Part shown: positions 1 to 11,960 of the stretch, in pieces
Layout: the number at the start of each line of letters is the position of its first letter
Numbering within the stretch: the first letter of the stretch is position 1
From: Notospermus geniculatus
Taxonomy: Eukaryota; Nemertea; Pilidiophora; Heteronemertea; Lineidae
Length of the DNA: 64,000 nt
Assembly: GCA_002633025.1 (NCBI GenBank)
Contig: NMRB01001294.1
Location: 30,144-94,143, forward strand
Direction: 5' to 3'
Position numbers and translations under genes: made by a program
The notes under the pieces: model-generated
Told to the model about the DNA's origin: nothing
Database searches by the model: none
What the model saw: only the letters and a program-made list of their open reading frames with translations

Positions 1-1591
1 CGTCTGATCCTTAGACCAATTCCCCAAACACTTCTACTGTTCAACGCACAGATTAAAACAGCAGAAAAAGTAAAAAAAAAACGGTCGGCAGAAGTCTTGC
101 AGAGTACACAGACGGACCAACTGACTTACAGACAACTGTAACCGGTGGTCGGCAGATCCCCGGCATACACGGGACGTCCACCGACCGGTCGGCAGACAGG
201 TGTCCCGCATTCGCAGGACGTCCACCGACCAATATCCCCTGCCAGAATAAACACAGCTGCAATAACCGCGCCTCGGATAAACCTCATTAGCTACGGTATC
301 GCACAGTGTTTTTTTTTCACAGAGTCCTAGCCAATAGGCCCGGCTGCGCTGACAGGTTAGCCACGTCAAGCCGGGGTTCGGAGTACCTTTGTGCATAACA
401 TTATCTCTTTATTGGTGTGAACTTGAGATTACCTCCGCAAATATTTGTATTGTCAAGTGAAGTGGAACAATATTCAAAAACTTGAAATTGTGTCTCAGAT
501 TTTGGAAAATGATTAATTAAAATTCCTATGGGTTTATTTTTGTATATTATATAGTTTTGATATATTTTTGGGGAATTAGTATCTTATTGGTGTTGCCCCT
601 CATTCGCCACCGGAGCCCACTCAACCTCGTACCAAGAGATTCATTATAGCCGAGGTTGGACGTCGCTCCACAAATCCCAATCGTCTTCGACTCGGAAGCT
701 TTCGGCAATCTTCGGTCCGCCATTGAAAGCACCTCCTCCGTATATAGTCGTGGATTAAGCTCGACCACTATATGGTCGGTGAACAGGTCAGAAGTGATGC
801 GGTTGTAGCGTTGCGCATACTAGAAATAGTTCACATATAATTTTTTATTCAACTGATGTTTGTTTGCACAAAATGAGTTATGTATGTCGCAATGAATATA
901 AATATAAAAACGTTTGAGCGGTTAACTGTGCATTTTGTAATGATTTTTACTGAAAAATTCGTATGCATTACAAGGTGACTGTTTCTCCCTCCCTCCCTTG
1001 ATCAGGAAACAAAAATGGCCGCCATAGCTTCACCACTTGAGAAGTTCAACGTGCTCTTATAGCGTGAATAACCCTTCATCAGGTAAGGTAAGATGCGGGA
1101 ATGAAGCGGCAAAGAGAGGAACCAGTCTAAAAGTGGCAAATTTCAACGGATTCTGATTGGATACTCTACCTCACATGACCTAGAGCACGTCCGGGAGCGT
1201 CACATGGACACTAAACCCTGGTGATAGGCCTACTTGCCCGAGGCGATACATGCCAAGATTATGTACGCCTTGAATTGTTTTTCGGCGAACGCGATATTAA
1301 AAAGTGAAAATTTATTCTTTTGTTCTTCGCATTACAATACTTGATTCGTTAAATGCCTGAGCAAACGGCAGACGACCATCTCGACATTTACAGATGGCCA
1401 AAGAAGATAGCTCCGCAGAAAAATACGACATTGTTCATATGATACTGAGTTAAAAAGCCGCAAATTAGACTTGGCAATCATTATTTTTATTGCTTTCAAA
1501 CCCTGTTGGTGAAGTGAGGGGCCGTGTTGACGCCCAATGAACGGCAATGGGAATCAAAGCTACGATAGACGGGACAGCAAAACAAGACCGT

Positions 1592-1861
1592 AGCCCTGTT
1601 TACACGACATAAAAAACCCGCGTCGAACCCGGGTTTTTCTGTCTACACCTGTTAAAAGCCCGGGTCTAATAGGCCCGGGGATGAAAAACCCGGTGCTAAA
1701 ATAAGCCCCTCTGAGCTCGAACGGTTTTTGGAGGCCTTAATTTAGGTCCCCGTCACAAAATTTGAGTAGTGTTGACGCGCACCGAGTCTCAGGAGGGATT
1801 TTTGAGAGCCGGGCTCCTGGGTCTCAAAAAGCCCGGGGATTTCTATGTAGTGTACAGGGCT
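1592..1861. mobile_element. MITE-like element with AGCCCTGT-type ends
   Basis: The ends are imperfect inverted repeats (AGCCCTGTTTACACGACA at the left, ending TGTACAGGGCT at the right). The interior is full of short CCCGGG- and GGGTTTTT-containing stems. A related element with ends of the type GGTTACAC/GTGTAACC and the same ACACGGGTTTTT interior lies near 30219-30592. No coding capacity is visible. Confidence 0.55.
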
Positions 1862-1961
1862 CATGTCCTATGCAATGGACGCCTCTTGTGATCAGAACCC
1901 TGATGTCACTTTCATTTTAATCCCTACTGACACCTATTGAGGCCGTGGGTTATGGTCCCAT

Positions 1962-2113
1962 TAGGGAGTTTAAGAAATCAAACGATAAACGCTAACTTTA
2001 CGACAACGTTATTTTTTGTACCGAAAATGTAATAATCTATCTGGTGATTCGCCGTATGAAAAATAACGTTGTCGTAAAGTTGACGTTTATCGTTTGATTT
2101 CTTAAACTCCCTA
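1962..2113. mobile_element. Foldback (hairpin) MITE
   Basis: Two arms of about 53 bp, starting TAGGGAGTTTAAGAAATCAA and ending with its reverse complement, enclose a spacer of about 45 bp. The arms are nearly perfect, differing at very few positions, so the element can fold into one long hairpin. There is no coding capacity. The near-identity of the arms suggests a recent insertion or gene conversion between arms. Confidence 0.75.
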
Positions 2114-3722
2114 TTGAAAGAGATTCCGAATTCGGAATTGAAAGAGGTTCCGAATTCGACGTCACGTGTGTCTCTGTCCCAATGTCTGAGGACATTTTAG
2201 TAGGCATTAAATTGTGAGTTTGTGGCATCTGGCTGAAGCTCTTACAGGCTAGGCCTAGGTGACTATAGGGCCGTGTTGTTGTTGAAATTCCCCCTGATTT
2301 ATTGTCTCAGAGAGCCAGTCTTCTCCACGCATTCAATATTCCGACAGAAGAAACCGCAGCTTAAGACAAAAGCAAGTTGATGTCGAAGCCAAAATAGAAT
2401 GGTGATATTTTTCACAGCATATTTTTGTCAATCTCAAACGCGAAATAGCAAACCACTTTGGTTGTTAAACACTGAATCACTTCATCTCGCTTCGCATCAA
2501 ACCATTTTTAAACATGGTTACATTTCAACGGATCTTCTCGAAACTAAAACCCCATGCGTCTAAAAGCCGTATGCTTTTTTAACGCTGGAAAAGCCGTCAT
2601 CAACTAAATGTGCCATTGTGTAATAATCCTTGGTACTAGTTTGATTTCTTTAGACCAAGATGGCGGATCAGCTAGAGGAAATGCCATTGTTTTCTTTTTC
2701 ACGTCTCGCCCCGCAGGCTTCAAGCTCCGAAGAGCTGCTATCATCGATGTCAAAAATTTGCCAAATGGGGTTGGGTTTTTGCCGCCTATTGCATGGATAC
2801 TTGTTGACTTTAAGAAGGCGTATGTTTTAGTGTTTCCAAGGCTGGCGAAATGTACTTAACAGACGATAATTGCTTTAGGTGACAGAGCGACACCACGCGG
2901 CGGGAGAAACAACTAATTTCTATTGTTTATCACCCTCCGCGCAACCTCCTGCGCATGTCCAGCTTGACGACTTCCGGTCGTCAATAGACCTGGTGACGCC
3001 TCAACCAGCCAGCAACCAGCAGAAGGCGACAAAGTGAACATTCTTCTGCCTCAGCGACAGTTCCAAATTCTCACGTTTCCTCCCCGGCCCCCGTAGAATC
3101 CATCCTCCGCATTTGCAGTTCTGCCTGTCACTGGAGACGTTTTTTGAGCATCAGCATCTTCTTCGGCGAAATCGTGAAAAATACTCGGCATCTCGTGCAA
3201 TTTGATCGGGGGAAAATTCCGCGCTTACTCCTGACTGCCGACGATGATTCGTTGAAAAATAACCAACGAATAGTGGAATCTCGAATACAAATTTATTCGT
3301 CGTGGTGAAGCAAAAAGCGGTGTCAGCCCAGCTGTCCGCGATATTGCCCCTTCCCGTGAAATTTCCGTACCCGTACGCAGGCTGTCCCGTGAAACGCCGA
3401 CACCCAAATGTTTCAAAGGCTATTCCATCAACTGCGTCAACCCCACTCCTATCGATTTTGTAATTAATAAAGAAATAGCGATTATCTCTGCGCTCCGTGT
3501 CTCTCCGATGCTGGAGATGTTTTTTTCAGTCGACTGTTTCGAGATGGAGGAGTAGGAGACGATAAGAGAATCCCAGGGAGGCCGCAAAAGGCACTGTTAA
3601 AGGGCACGTGGTCCCCATCACCATGCACGGACCACTGAGGTTAACAACAAGGCACTATAATTGTAAACACGCGCGTCTCCACGTGAGGAAACCAACGATC
3701 TCGTGAATTGCCCACTGAGGAC

Positions 3723-4018
3723 TAAGCTAGGCGCACATTGACGGCAAATCTCAATGCGGCAGGGGCGTTTCTATTAAAAGTCGACTGACCCAAAACTGCT
3801 GGACTCGTCATTCAGCCGGGTCAGTCGCCCCCACCGCATTGAAGGAGACTGGCGCGTAAGCAACGCGTCGGGAAGCGTTCAACCAATCGGGGAGGCGGTA
3901 ACACGGACCGAAACACCTACCGAAAAATCTGATTGGCGGAACGCCTGCACGACGCGTCGCGTACGCGCCAGTCTGTCACCTCCTTGAGTTTTGCCGCAAT
4001 GTGCGCTTGGCCTAGCTC
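3723..4018. mobile_element. MITE-like element with long imperfect inverted repeats
   Basis: The left end contains AGCTAGGCGCACATTG and the right end contains CAATGTGCGCTTGGCCTAGCT. Inside these, a second inverted pair (GGAGACTGGCGCGTAAGC and GCGTACGCGCCAGTCTG) extends the complementarity. The interior is unusually GC-rich and rich in CGCG. Non-coding. Confidence 0.6.
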
Positions 4019-5762
4019 ACGCCAAAGTGACGTAAACCACCTGTTGTCAGTTTGGAAGTGGGACCACATTGCGTAATCTCACAAAGCCCAATAAAAAAAC
4101 GGGACCAAAATCGACGGGACGAATTCATTAAATTTTATTCGTTACACAGTGGCAGGGCCAATGCCTTATAGTGTACAGAAATCATACCATTCCTGTCGCT
4201 GTATAACCAATTAAAAGCTGTTCAAGCTTCACCACCTGTTGTGGATTGGGCCCGCCCGTTTTACCACCAGCCTTGAAAATCCCACATCACTTTCAAAAAC
4301 ATTTCTCATCCAAGTCGCCTTCTTCATTTGGCGTGCCCCTTAAATTAATCCGCAGATCCAATATTCTGATTAATAAGAAAATCCTGAAAAATGCTCTACA
4401 GGCGCGTGCTAAAACAAGCAGACGCTCCCCGCGGCGGGAGGGCGAACAATGAAACAATCAGCCAGAAGTTTTTTCCCGCCAGCCTACGCCAAATAAATTT
4501 GCAAGGCAAGAGTTTTTCATCTCTTCTGAAGTGACTCGGCGCTCGGTAGGAAAATCCCAGGGTAGCATGAAGTTTTTACCCCAGCGCTGGAACGATTGAG
4601 GCGTTTTTCTGTGCCAATGCAATAGTGCGGCATCGCTCTATGTTGCAACAGAGATAGATGGAGGGTTTTTTCTTGAAACTGCTGGTGTAGCGAGCTTGGA
4701 AGCCTGTTCACAGCGCTGGATGTAGAATGTGCCAGATGAGCTGGTATGGAATGAAATCGAGTTTCACTTAACCCCTCAGGTTCTGGGCGAGGGGGTCATG
4801 AGGGATAGAGTTGTACAGACTGGCCCTGCCCTCGTATCATAACGCTCCGATAGGGGGCAGTTTATTCATTTTCTGGCCCACATCAGGACTATCGTGGCGC
4901 GCAACTTCTCATAAGAACAAGAGGCCCATGGGCCTGGCGCTCAGCTGACATTGACAATGACCTGCGCGCTCTACAGGTTGACACGTGGGACAAGAGAGAT
5001 GAGTACAAAAAATACTTCACCTTTTTAAAAATGTAAATAACCCAAAAGAGAAGAGGTTGGCCGTGGCATCTGGCTACCTAAAGGTCGAGGGTTCGAGCCG
5101 CTCTTTGAGCTAGTCTCGCGGACACTAACCTTTGTATCATTTCAACGAATGGTTTCCGGTCTGGAACGTATCGGTTACGTCACGTGACCGCAACGCCGTC
5201 GAAAGACATCCTCCGAGCAGGGCTTTGCTCTGTACACGCATGCGCGAACTGCGCAGCATGACAGAGACTGAGACCAATGTTGCCAATTTTTGTTACGAAT
5301 ACCGACACAGCTGGTTTGATTTGATTTGGTGTCAACGCTGATTGGTCGATTCTGAATTAAAATGTTAAAGACATGCTGATTGGCCATATTGTCTTGGATG
5401 GGGGTGTTACATGATTGCAAAATTGCTGCGCTCTATTGCAAGATCACGTGACTGACGCCAGCCGTGCGCAAAGCAGCATCATATATTACACTCGCACAAG
5501 TGAGTGGATGAAGAGGTGCGAGCTAAAAACCCCTGCTGTGGGAGGATGTCGAAAGAAACCATGAGGCGGCATGAATTTAATATGACGTCACTCCTCCACC
5601 GTGGTCAACGTGCTCGGTCCACTTTTTGCGAAGATGGCCGATCACGCGTCGATACTATCCAGCCGCGAAAAGAACCAAGGGGAGGGAACTCTGACTGATG
5701 TCTACAGCGACTATGACGCCCCTGCGGTAGCCTGCCACGCCAAATCCATTGCCCCGTTTCCA

Positions 5763-5933
5763 CCACAGGGACTTGACGCGTACGGGGTATGATGTTGTCA
5801 GCCCCCACGAACAATGTCCCGGCCCGAGAAAAAATATAAAGAGAGAATATCTCTCTTTATATTTTTTCTCGGGCCGGGACATTGTTCGTGGGGGCTGACA
5901 ACATCATACCCCGTACGCGTCAAGTCCCTGTGG
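5763..5933. repeat. Perfect 83-bp-arm palindrome
   Basis: Positions 5763-5845 and 5851-5933 are exact reverse complements, separated by the 5-base centre AATAT. Both arms carry ACGCGT, CCCCCACG and CCCGGCCCGAG. The same short peptide can be read from both strands, which is a consequence of the symmetry and not evidence of a gene. Flanking sequence on both sides contains TTTCCAC-type motifs shared with the MITE at 8032-8484, so the palindrome may sit within or between relatives of that family. An assembly fold-over is an alternative. Confidence 0.85.
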
Positions 5934-6627
5934 TTTCCACTGAAAAGGCGAAGTGACCGTTTCCACTACGGTGGCGTTTTCCGCTGCGGGCTGCGGTTTG
6001 CGGGTGAGCGGTGCGGTTTTCACAGGGTTTAGAGACTTCTTCGATGGTTTAGCAAAGTATTCGGCGTGTAGATTACCTCAATCCCAGTGAAAATCCCACC
6101 ATTCGCCGCAAACGGGCGTGAAGTTGAGACGCATCGGGCGCGCCGGTGTCCCGTGCGTATCAACTTCGGACCCGGCGGGAATTTCGGTCAAAACAATATG
6201 GCCGGTCAAAACAATATGGCCGATATCGGCAATATGTTTTCTCATCGGCGCGAGGCGTAAGAATCGGGGAAATCGAGCTTGGACGGGAAAAACGAATCAC
6301 TCACATGTGGTGACCAGTTTCCATGAAAGATAATGAACCCAAACTGTGTAAAGTTGAGAAAAACGTTTCTGAGATTGACCGCATCGCCTCGGGCAAGTCT
6401 CGCTATGATGAGAGCCCAGTCATCGCGAGATCGAGAAAAACACGAGAAAGCCTTTATGCAGACGACAGTCTCGTTCCGTTCCTTTGAGCATCGGTTTCGC
6501 GCCCGGGGCGGTATCCGGGAAAATATAGGCAAAGTCAAACTGAGAAAAGAAATTGATCTTCGCATTCAGAATAAGATGCGAAATGACCAGCGCCGGGAGA
6601 GCAAATTTAAAATGAAATGGTCCATGG

Positions 6628-7303
6628 ACCATGTGCTCACCTGGGTGAACGTACCAGAAAAACAAATGACAAATGTTAAATTGAAATGTTCCAGGGTCAT
6701 GTATCCTCGTTAGATGCACCTGATAAAAATTTGGAGAAAATCCAGTTCAGGAGTTACATGTACTGGACTTTGAGCTTTGGTTATGGCCACCTGGTGGCCA
6801 AGCGGAGAGTTGAATCGGACCAAAAAGTGGTGTCGTAGGTCATCTGACATAGGGGTGTATATGTACCAAGTTTCAAGTCAATAGCCCAAGCAGTTACGAA
6901 ACGCGCCACCAAATGACTAAATTTGAACTTTGACCTCTGTGACCTTGAAAAGTCGGTCAAATCAAAAACCTCTTACTTATGTCATGCATCCTCATTAGAA
7001 GCACCAATGATAAAAATTTGGAGAGGATCCACTCATCAGTTCATGAGTTATTGCACTTTTTGTGTTTTTGGTTTCCGCCACCTGGTGGCCAAGCTAAGAG
7101 TCAAATCGGACCGAAACTTGGGGTCATAGGTCATCTGACCTAGGGGTATATATGTACCAAGTTTCAGATCAATAGCTCCAGCGGTTACGAAACGTGCCCT
7201 GCTAACGGAACACGACGGACGACGACGACGACGACGACGACGACGGACGACGACGGACGACGGACGCAGACCCACGACAAGAGCTCACCCCAGGTGAGCT
7301 AAA
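6628..7303. repeat. Dispersed element with two diverged internal direct repeats
   Basis: About 270 bp is repeated twice (roughly 6640-6910 and 6930-7200), each copy with GCCACCTGGTGGCCAAG, GTACCAAGTTTCA and a GTTACGAAACG motif. The left side begins near GTGCTCACCTGGGTGA and the right side ends GAGCTCACCCCAGGTGAGCT, suggesting inverted termini. A GAC/ACG microsatellite precedes the right end. The reading frame across it (6333-6713) is not considered a gene. Confidence 0.5.
7211..7268. repeat. (ACG)n microsatellite
   Basis: A run of ACG triplets interrupted by GG at intervals forms a 58-bp simple repeat. It lies just inside the right end of the dispersed element at 6628-7303. Confidence 0.9.
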
Positions 7304-7733
7304 AATAAAAATTTCTCTGAGAGTTGGCGGTGCCATGTTACGAATTGCCGCCATTCTTTTAATCCAAGTGTTCTATAACCATAGCAACGGATACACATAG
7401 ATGCATCATTTTAAGGAGACTCTCTTGGAAAGAACTCGAATTGGATGCACTGTTTCTGACGTTGCCTCCAGCTTCTGTGATACAGAGATGTTTTGTCTTC
7501 GCTTTGTCATCGACTTCGTTGGGTTTTTGGCCTCGGAGACTGACCATTGTTAAAAGTTTTAAATGTCATACTTTTTGCCCGAGATAATGTCTTGAGTTCT
7601 TTTGCAGTCAAGTTTGAACACAACACTTCTGAAAGGCCCGAGGTCCTTCTCTCAGTCGGAGCAGTTCACTCGGCACCTGCCTCTCTAAAAAAAAATACGC
7701 CGGAGGACCCTGTTTTGAGCGGAGGGAGGTCCA

Positions 7734-7903
7734 ATAGGAGCAGTCAGCCGCGCATATTGCCAACAGATGGCAGCAAAGTTCTAGCGGACCAATGTACAGG
7801 AAAATCTACGTGATTGCTGCTCGATCAATAATGACTGGGTCCGCTATATGCATTGAATTGGGCCGTAGTGACACCTAGTGGTCAACTCGCTGACAGCTCC
7901 TAT
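7734..7903. mobile_element. MITE with ATAGGAGC-type ends, copy 1
   Basis: The left end is ATAGGAGCAGTCAGC and the right end GCTGACAGCTCCTAT, an imperfect 14-15 bp terminal inverted repeat. A second copy lies at 32157-32334 in the opposite orientation, colinear over its full length including the CGTGATTG and GGACCAAT segments. Non-coding. Confidence 0.75.
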
Positions 7904-8031
7904 TTCAACCACGCCTACAAAATACAACCAATGGACACCAACTCTGTCAGTACACCTTTCTAAGGACACCAAAATATTTAACTCTAAATTAGTCATTATA
8001 TCAATGACACCTGTTCACTCTGACTTCAGGG

Positions 8032-8484
8032 AAGGCCCGTTTCCACTACAACGGATTCCACTACGGTTTGCGGCGAGCGGAGCGGTTTTCACAGGCATTG
8101 GGAAAATAAACACGCCATGTAGGCCTATTGTTAAACCATCAAAGGATTATCCAAAACCCTGTGAAAAAAGCCCCGACGCCGCAAACCGCAGTGGAAACCG
8201 GTGTATAACGTCGATCAGTGTTCCCCGTATTTCTGTGTTTTTCCTATTGTTTCCCTCCTGACGGATTAAGCGCCAACTAACCCAACAATAACCATTCTAG
8301 GCCGTGTCTATTGTTGGGGAACACTGAGCTACAGAAACACTCACAGATGTTACACTTGTCATGTGGAAACAGGCCTTTAAACACGCCATCGACGGATTAT
8401 CCCAGGGGATTATCCAAAACCCTGTGAAAACAGCACCGCTTGCCGCCAAACACGGCGGAATTGGGTGTAGTGGAAACGGGCCTT
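8032..8484. mobile_element. MITE with 18-bp terminal inverted repeats
   Basis: The left terminus AAGGCCCGTTTCCACTAC is matched by its exact reverse complement at the right end. Internal segments around GCGGTTTTCACAGG and CCTGTGAAAA are also mutually complementary. The segment 5934-6040 next to the large palindrome contains related motifs. Non-coding. Confidence 0.75.
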
Positions 8485-9072
8485 AATTAGGACACCTTTA
8501 AACTACGGACGTACAGCCTAATTTTTACAATCTAATAAAAAAAGATTGCTTTAACAAGATAAATGTTTGTATTCTCTCAAACGCCTGATTTACACATGTA
8601 AACATGAAGTGTGATTCATCTGAATAATTTACAAAGACAAAGTCCTCTTTTGTATTTATTTACAGTACGGTAATCAAGGTGCAGTCTGCACCTGGAAAAA
8701 AACGCCATGCTGAAGTCACTGGAATCAAGGGACAGTCACACTCAAGGAAACTGGCAGCAAATAGTTCACCGTTTGAGTGACAGGTGGCACCAGGATACTG
8801 AAATGCATAGAAACAAAATTTCCTCGATACTCAATAAGGAAGTTACATTGGAAAAGGTGAGGCTTGATGTGTAAAATGTCCCCTAAAAACCTGACTTCAG
8901 AGGCGCGATATGATTTGACTAGTTTACATAAAACAACCGAGGCAGCCTAATCACCTGACTGCTGTGTCCTTTAACTGGTAACTGGTTCTGCCATGATACA
9001 CAATGCATCGTCAAGTAGTTACTCAAGGATTATGCGATGGCATTTCCACCAAAACATGAAGAAGTGGCTGGT

Positions 9073-9217
9073 CAGTGTTTCCGCCAGAGGGGGGTACAGG
9101 GCGGGGTATGTCCCCTCCTTAAAAGGTCAAAATTTGTCAAAACTTGTGTTTTTGACCAAGAATTCTGTCAAATTTTCTCTTTGCCCTCCCCCTAAAAAAT
9201 TCCTGGCAGAAACACTG
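9073..9217. mobile_element. MITE family D (CAGTGTTTCCGCC ends), copy 1
   Basis: The element starts CAGTGTTTCCGCCAGAGGGG and ends GGCAGAAACACTG, an inverted pair. Its core GACCAAGAATTCTGTCAAAT is shared with copies at 53316-53453 and, in reverse orientation and partial, 55600-55711. Non-coding. Confidence 0.75.
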
Positions 9218-9492
9218 CTGATGACCGTTCGTGCACGTTTGACATGATAAAATGGCTGCCAGTCCAGAGAGGGTTAATGACACCAAAATACATACCGGGT
9301 ACTTGAACCCCTTCATGTCCTTCTCCACTATAGTATTTACAAATCAGTTTCTTGGTCCCAAGTATACATGGAGTCTGGAGAGCTAAAGGAGCCAGGAGTA
9401 AAACCTGACAGGTCATTATAAAAATGTTGCCCGAAATGGAGGGAGACATAGCGAATGTCCCCCTGCTGGGACAATATGTCTCCCAAGGCGAA

Positions 9493-9695
9493 GCAGACAG
9501 TAGGCCTATCTTCTGCTGAAATTTTCTAAAATCCTTGACAATAAATCGGAAAGATTTTGAAGAAACATACTTCAGATAGTTGATAGGAACAACCTTTCTT
9601 CAAATATTTTTCAATTACCGGTAATACCATAAAAGGATGCGAGAAAATTTTGTCAGAAGATGCCGTCTGCTCGATTCTGGGGGTGGATGAGTTAA
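9493..9695. mobile_element. MITE family G (TTAACTCATCTG-type), copy 1, left end degraded
   Basis: This copy is colinear with 32511-32724 and 46171-46375. The shared core includes CTTCAAATATTTTTCAAT and an end of the type GATGAGTTAA. Complete copies begin TTAACTCATCTG, so the ends are inverted repeats beginning with TTAA. Relative to the other copies this one carries TAGGCCTA at 9501-9508 and TACCGGTA at 9616-9623 as extra bases. Confidence 0.75.
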
Positions 9696-10341
9696 TATAA
9701 TGAGACTATAAAAGATAGACCACACATCTCAAGTAGGCCTACTGCTTTATATCAAACAATAGTTGTCAAAAAAAGTCCATGTACACCTCGTTATTAAATA
9801 AACAATTAAATGTGTCTGTTTCATGGGAGATTCCCACAGAAAAAGTCGCAAAAAATCACCGAGTGTAATTCAAGGAGAGATATAAGGCACAAGGTCAAGG
9901 TCATAGGAAGAGAAAAGTAATTACTGGTACATGACTCAAAGATAAAATCTCTGAGAATAGGCCCGGCCTAGGCCTAGATCAGATAGCGCTCCTCTTGTAA
10001 AAAGAACACATTAATTGCCATTAAATGTTGAATGTTCTTTAAAAATACTGAATTAAGAGAGCTTTGAGCGATAAGTGGTAAACTGGCTCATTATTGGCTC
10101 TTTAGACAATATTGGCCGATTTTGTATGTAATGTAGGAGAAAACTGGTCTGGAGGAAACTCAGCTGCCAGAGATTTGCCCTATCTGTCACGTGAGTACCG
10201 GGTACTGAATCCGACTGGGAATCAAACCGGGGACCTCAGAGGAGACAGGTGCCGGATGTTTCCGCTGTACCTCTCTGACAGCCCTAAATGTTCATGTGGG
10301 TGTGTTCAAAAGGAGAAAATCAAATCACACATAAATCTTGG

Positions 10342-10602
10342 AGAAATAATCAACTTATGTACTGTGGTTATACCGGGAAATACCAGTAATCAACTTATGT
10401 ACCGTGGTTATACTGGGAAATAATCAACTTATGTACCATGGTTATACTGGGAAATAATCAACTTATGTACCGTGGTTATACCGGGAAATAATCAACTTAT
10501 GTACCGGTACCGTGGTTATACCGGGAAATACCAGTAATCAACTTATGGAGGTACCGTGGTTAGACCGGGAAATAATCAAATTATGTACCATGGTTAGACC
10601 CA
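10342..10602. repeat. Tandem repeat, about seven units of 36-46 bp
   Basis: Units of the form GGGAAATAATCAACTTATGT plus ACCGTGGTTATACC are repeated head to tail. Length varies through an optional ACCAGT segment and, in one unit, an inserted CCGGTA at 10502-10509. Point differences (accgtgg/accatgg/actgtgg) are scattered among units. Confidence 0.85.
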
Positions 10603-10935
10603 CAAGAAGCTTTGAAACTTATGGCCGGAGTAGGTCCAACTAGCTCGGTATAGCTGTGTGTTCATCTTATTTAGACTAGATAAAAGTACAAAATAAATAA
10701 ACATGACGAATATAAATATACAAGCAACAGTACAAATCAATCAGATTCTACAAGAAGTGTCGGAAAAATTGTCCCCCACAAGTCATGTGGCATGCTGACA
10801 ATTCATACGATTTTACAACTACTAAAAATTTCTTCTCTCAATAAACTTTTGTTTTGGTTAATAACAAGATGTTCGGACATTGAACTGATCAATTTTATAG
10901 TGCCATGACACATGAGACAAAGCTGTGTGAATCGC

Positions 10936-11182
10936 ATAGATCGTCCTCAGATTGACGTAAACGACAAAGATCTGCTTACATCCGCTGAAATCGCAACCAC
11001 AACCTCGGTCTGAAACTGAATGACATGACGCGGACAACCCCACGACAGTGACGTCGAAGACGTTGCGTCAGACTCAACCATTGCTGAATCATGGATGGCG
11101 TCACATCAGCCGGTTTCAGATCAAGGTTCTGGTTGATATTTTGGAGGAAGTGCGCAGATCTGTGAATTCGAGAATCGTCTAT
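10936..11182. mobile_element. MITE family C (AGATCTGCGCACTTCCGCC), copy 1
   Basis: Inverted halves carry AGATCTGC, a GCAACCACAACCTCGGTCTG-type segment and its complement CAGATCAAGGTTCTGGTTG, and the copy ends GAGAATCGTCTA. Other copies are at 28701-28869 (shorter), 53777-54010 and 56266-56531. Inner sequence CCCCACGACAGTGAC is conserved among the longer copies. Non-coding. Confidence 0.75.
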
Positions 11183-11356
11183 TCAATTTCTGCTCAAACT
11201 TTGTTTTCATTTCCTTTTCACCCCAAATATCCCACCTGGTTTGGTTGGCTCCATTAAAACAAGCCCCATCCTTGTTTCCAATATCTCATTGGTTTTCCCC
11301 ATGAAAAACTTGCTGAAGAGGAGCAGGAACTGTTTCGACACACACCCCTTCAATCA

Positions 11357-11960
11357 TTAACCCTTTCATTATCACTAGCAGTTTTGTTGAAACTAATAAA
11401 CCGACCACATCCTCAATGAAATGATACAGAAAACCTGTCACATAAGTATTCATTGGAAAGTACTCACCAAGAGCTTTCCAACGAATACCTATGTGATGGG
11501 TTTCTGGTGCCTTTCAAAGATTTCACATATGTGACCCGTCACCACAAAATGAGTACTAAAGGCGCCTCTCCACGTGAGAGTTTTCTCGCAGAAGTTGGTT
11601 CACAATGGGCAATTCACCATTATTTGTTCCTCACGGCTTACGCTGGGACCAATGACACAAACAACTGCTTGCAGCTGAGTAGCCCATAGAGAGCCAACTT
11701 GTGCCAGAAAACTCTCACGTGGAGAGGTGCCTTAAGTTGCTCTTAAGTTGGCAGGTTGAGACCAACGTTTTGTCACTTTCAGTAGGCCTAGGCGTATTGT
11801 CCGTCTTTTGTAAAATCTGAGTGATTACATTTCTTCCTTTATCTCCTGGAGTTATTTTGGTTCATCCTGGTTCACATCTTGTGCGACTTAATACCTGATT
11901 TGATGTGACGGGTCACATATTTTCACCGGACAAACTTGACCTTGGCAGTCAAAGGGTTAA
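11357..11960. mobile_element. MITE family B (TTAACCCTTT ends) with nested MITE A, allele 1
   Basis: The ends are TTAACCCTTT and AAAGGGTTAA. The core carries an inverted pair in which TTCATTGGAAAGTACTCACC meets GAGCTTTCCAACGAATAC. TTAA flanks with CCCTTT termini are typical of piggyBac-like non-autonomous elements, which is an inference from termini only. MITE A (11558-11735) is inserted within it. Simpler copies are at 23728-23922 and 33016-33234. Confidence 0.7.
11558..11735. mobile_element. MITE family A (AAGGCACCTCTCCACGTGAG), allele 1
   Basis: An element of about 175 bp with terminal inverted repeats of about 30 bp (AAGGCGCCTCTCCACGTGAG ... CTCACGTGGAGAGGTGCCTT), extended inward by GAAGTTGGTTCACAATGGGC against GCCCATAGAGAGCCAACTTG. 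The family is the most abundant in the window: 13554-13728, 24581-24758 and 63308-63484 are full copies, with fragments near 25354-25470, 34750-34976, 38000-38135, 46010-46172 and 54647-54772. Non-coding. Confidence 0.8.

Noticed and set aside
5655-6032. The same peptide encoded on both strands around the palindrome
   Set aside because: Caused by perfect inverted symmetry, not by two genes.
6242-6719. Overlapping frames of 99-126 codons on both strands
   Set aside because: They lie at the edge of a dispersed repeat and are open on both strands because of composition.
10342-10602. CRISPR-like array
   Set aside because: Repeats are directly adjacent without unique spacers, and the DNA is clearly from an animal; it is an ordinary tandem repeat.
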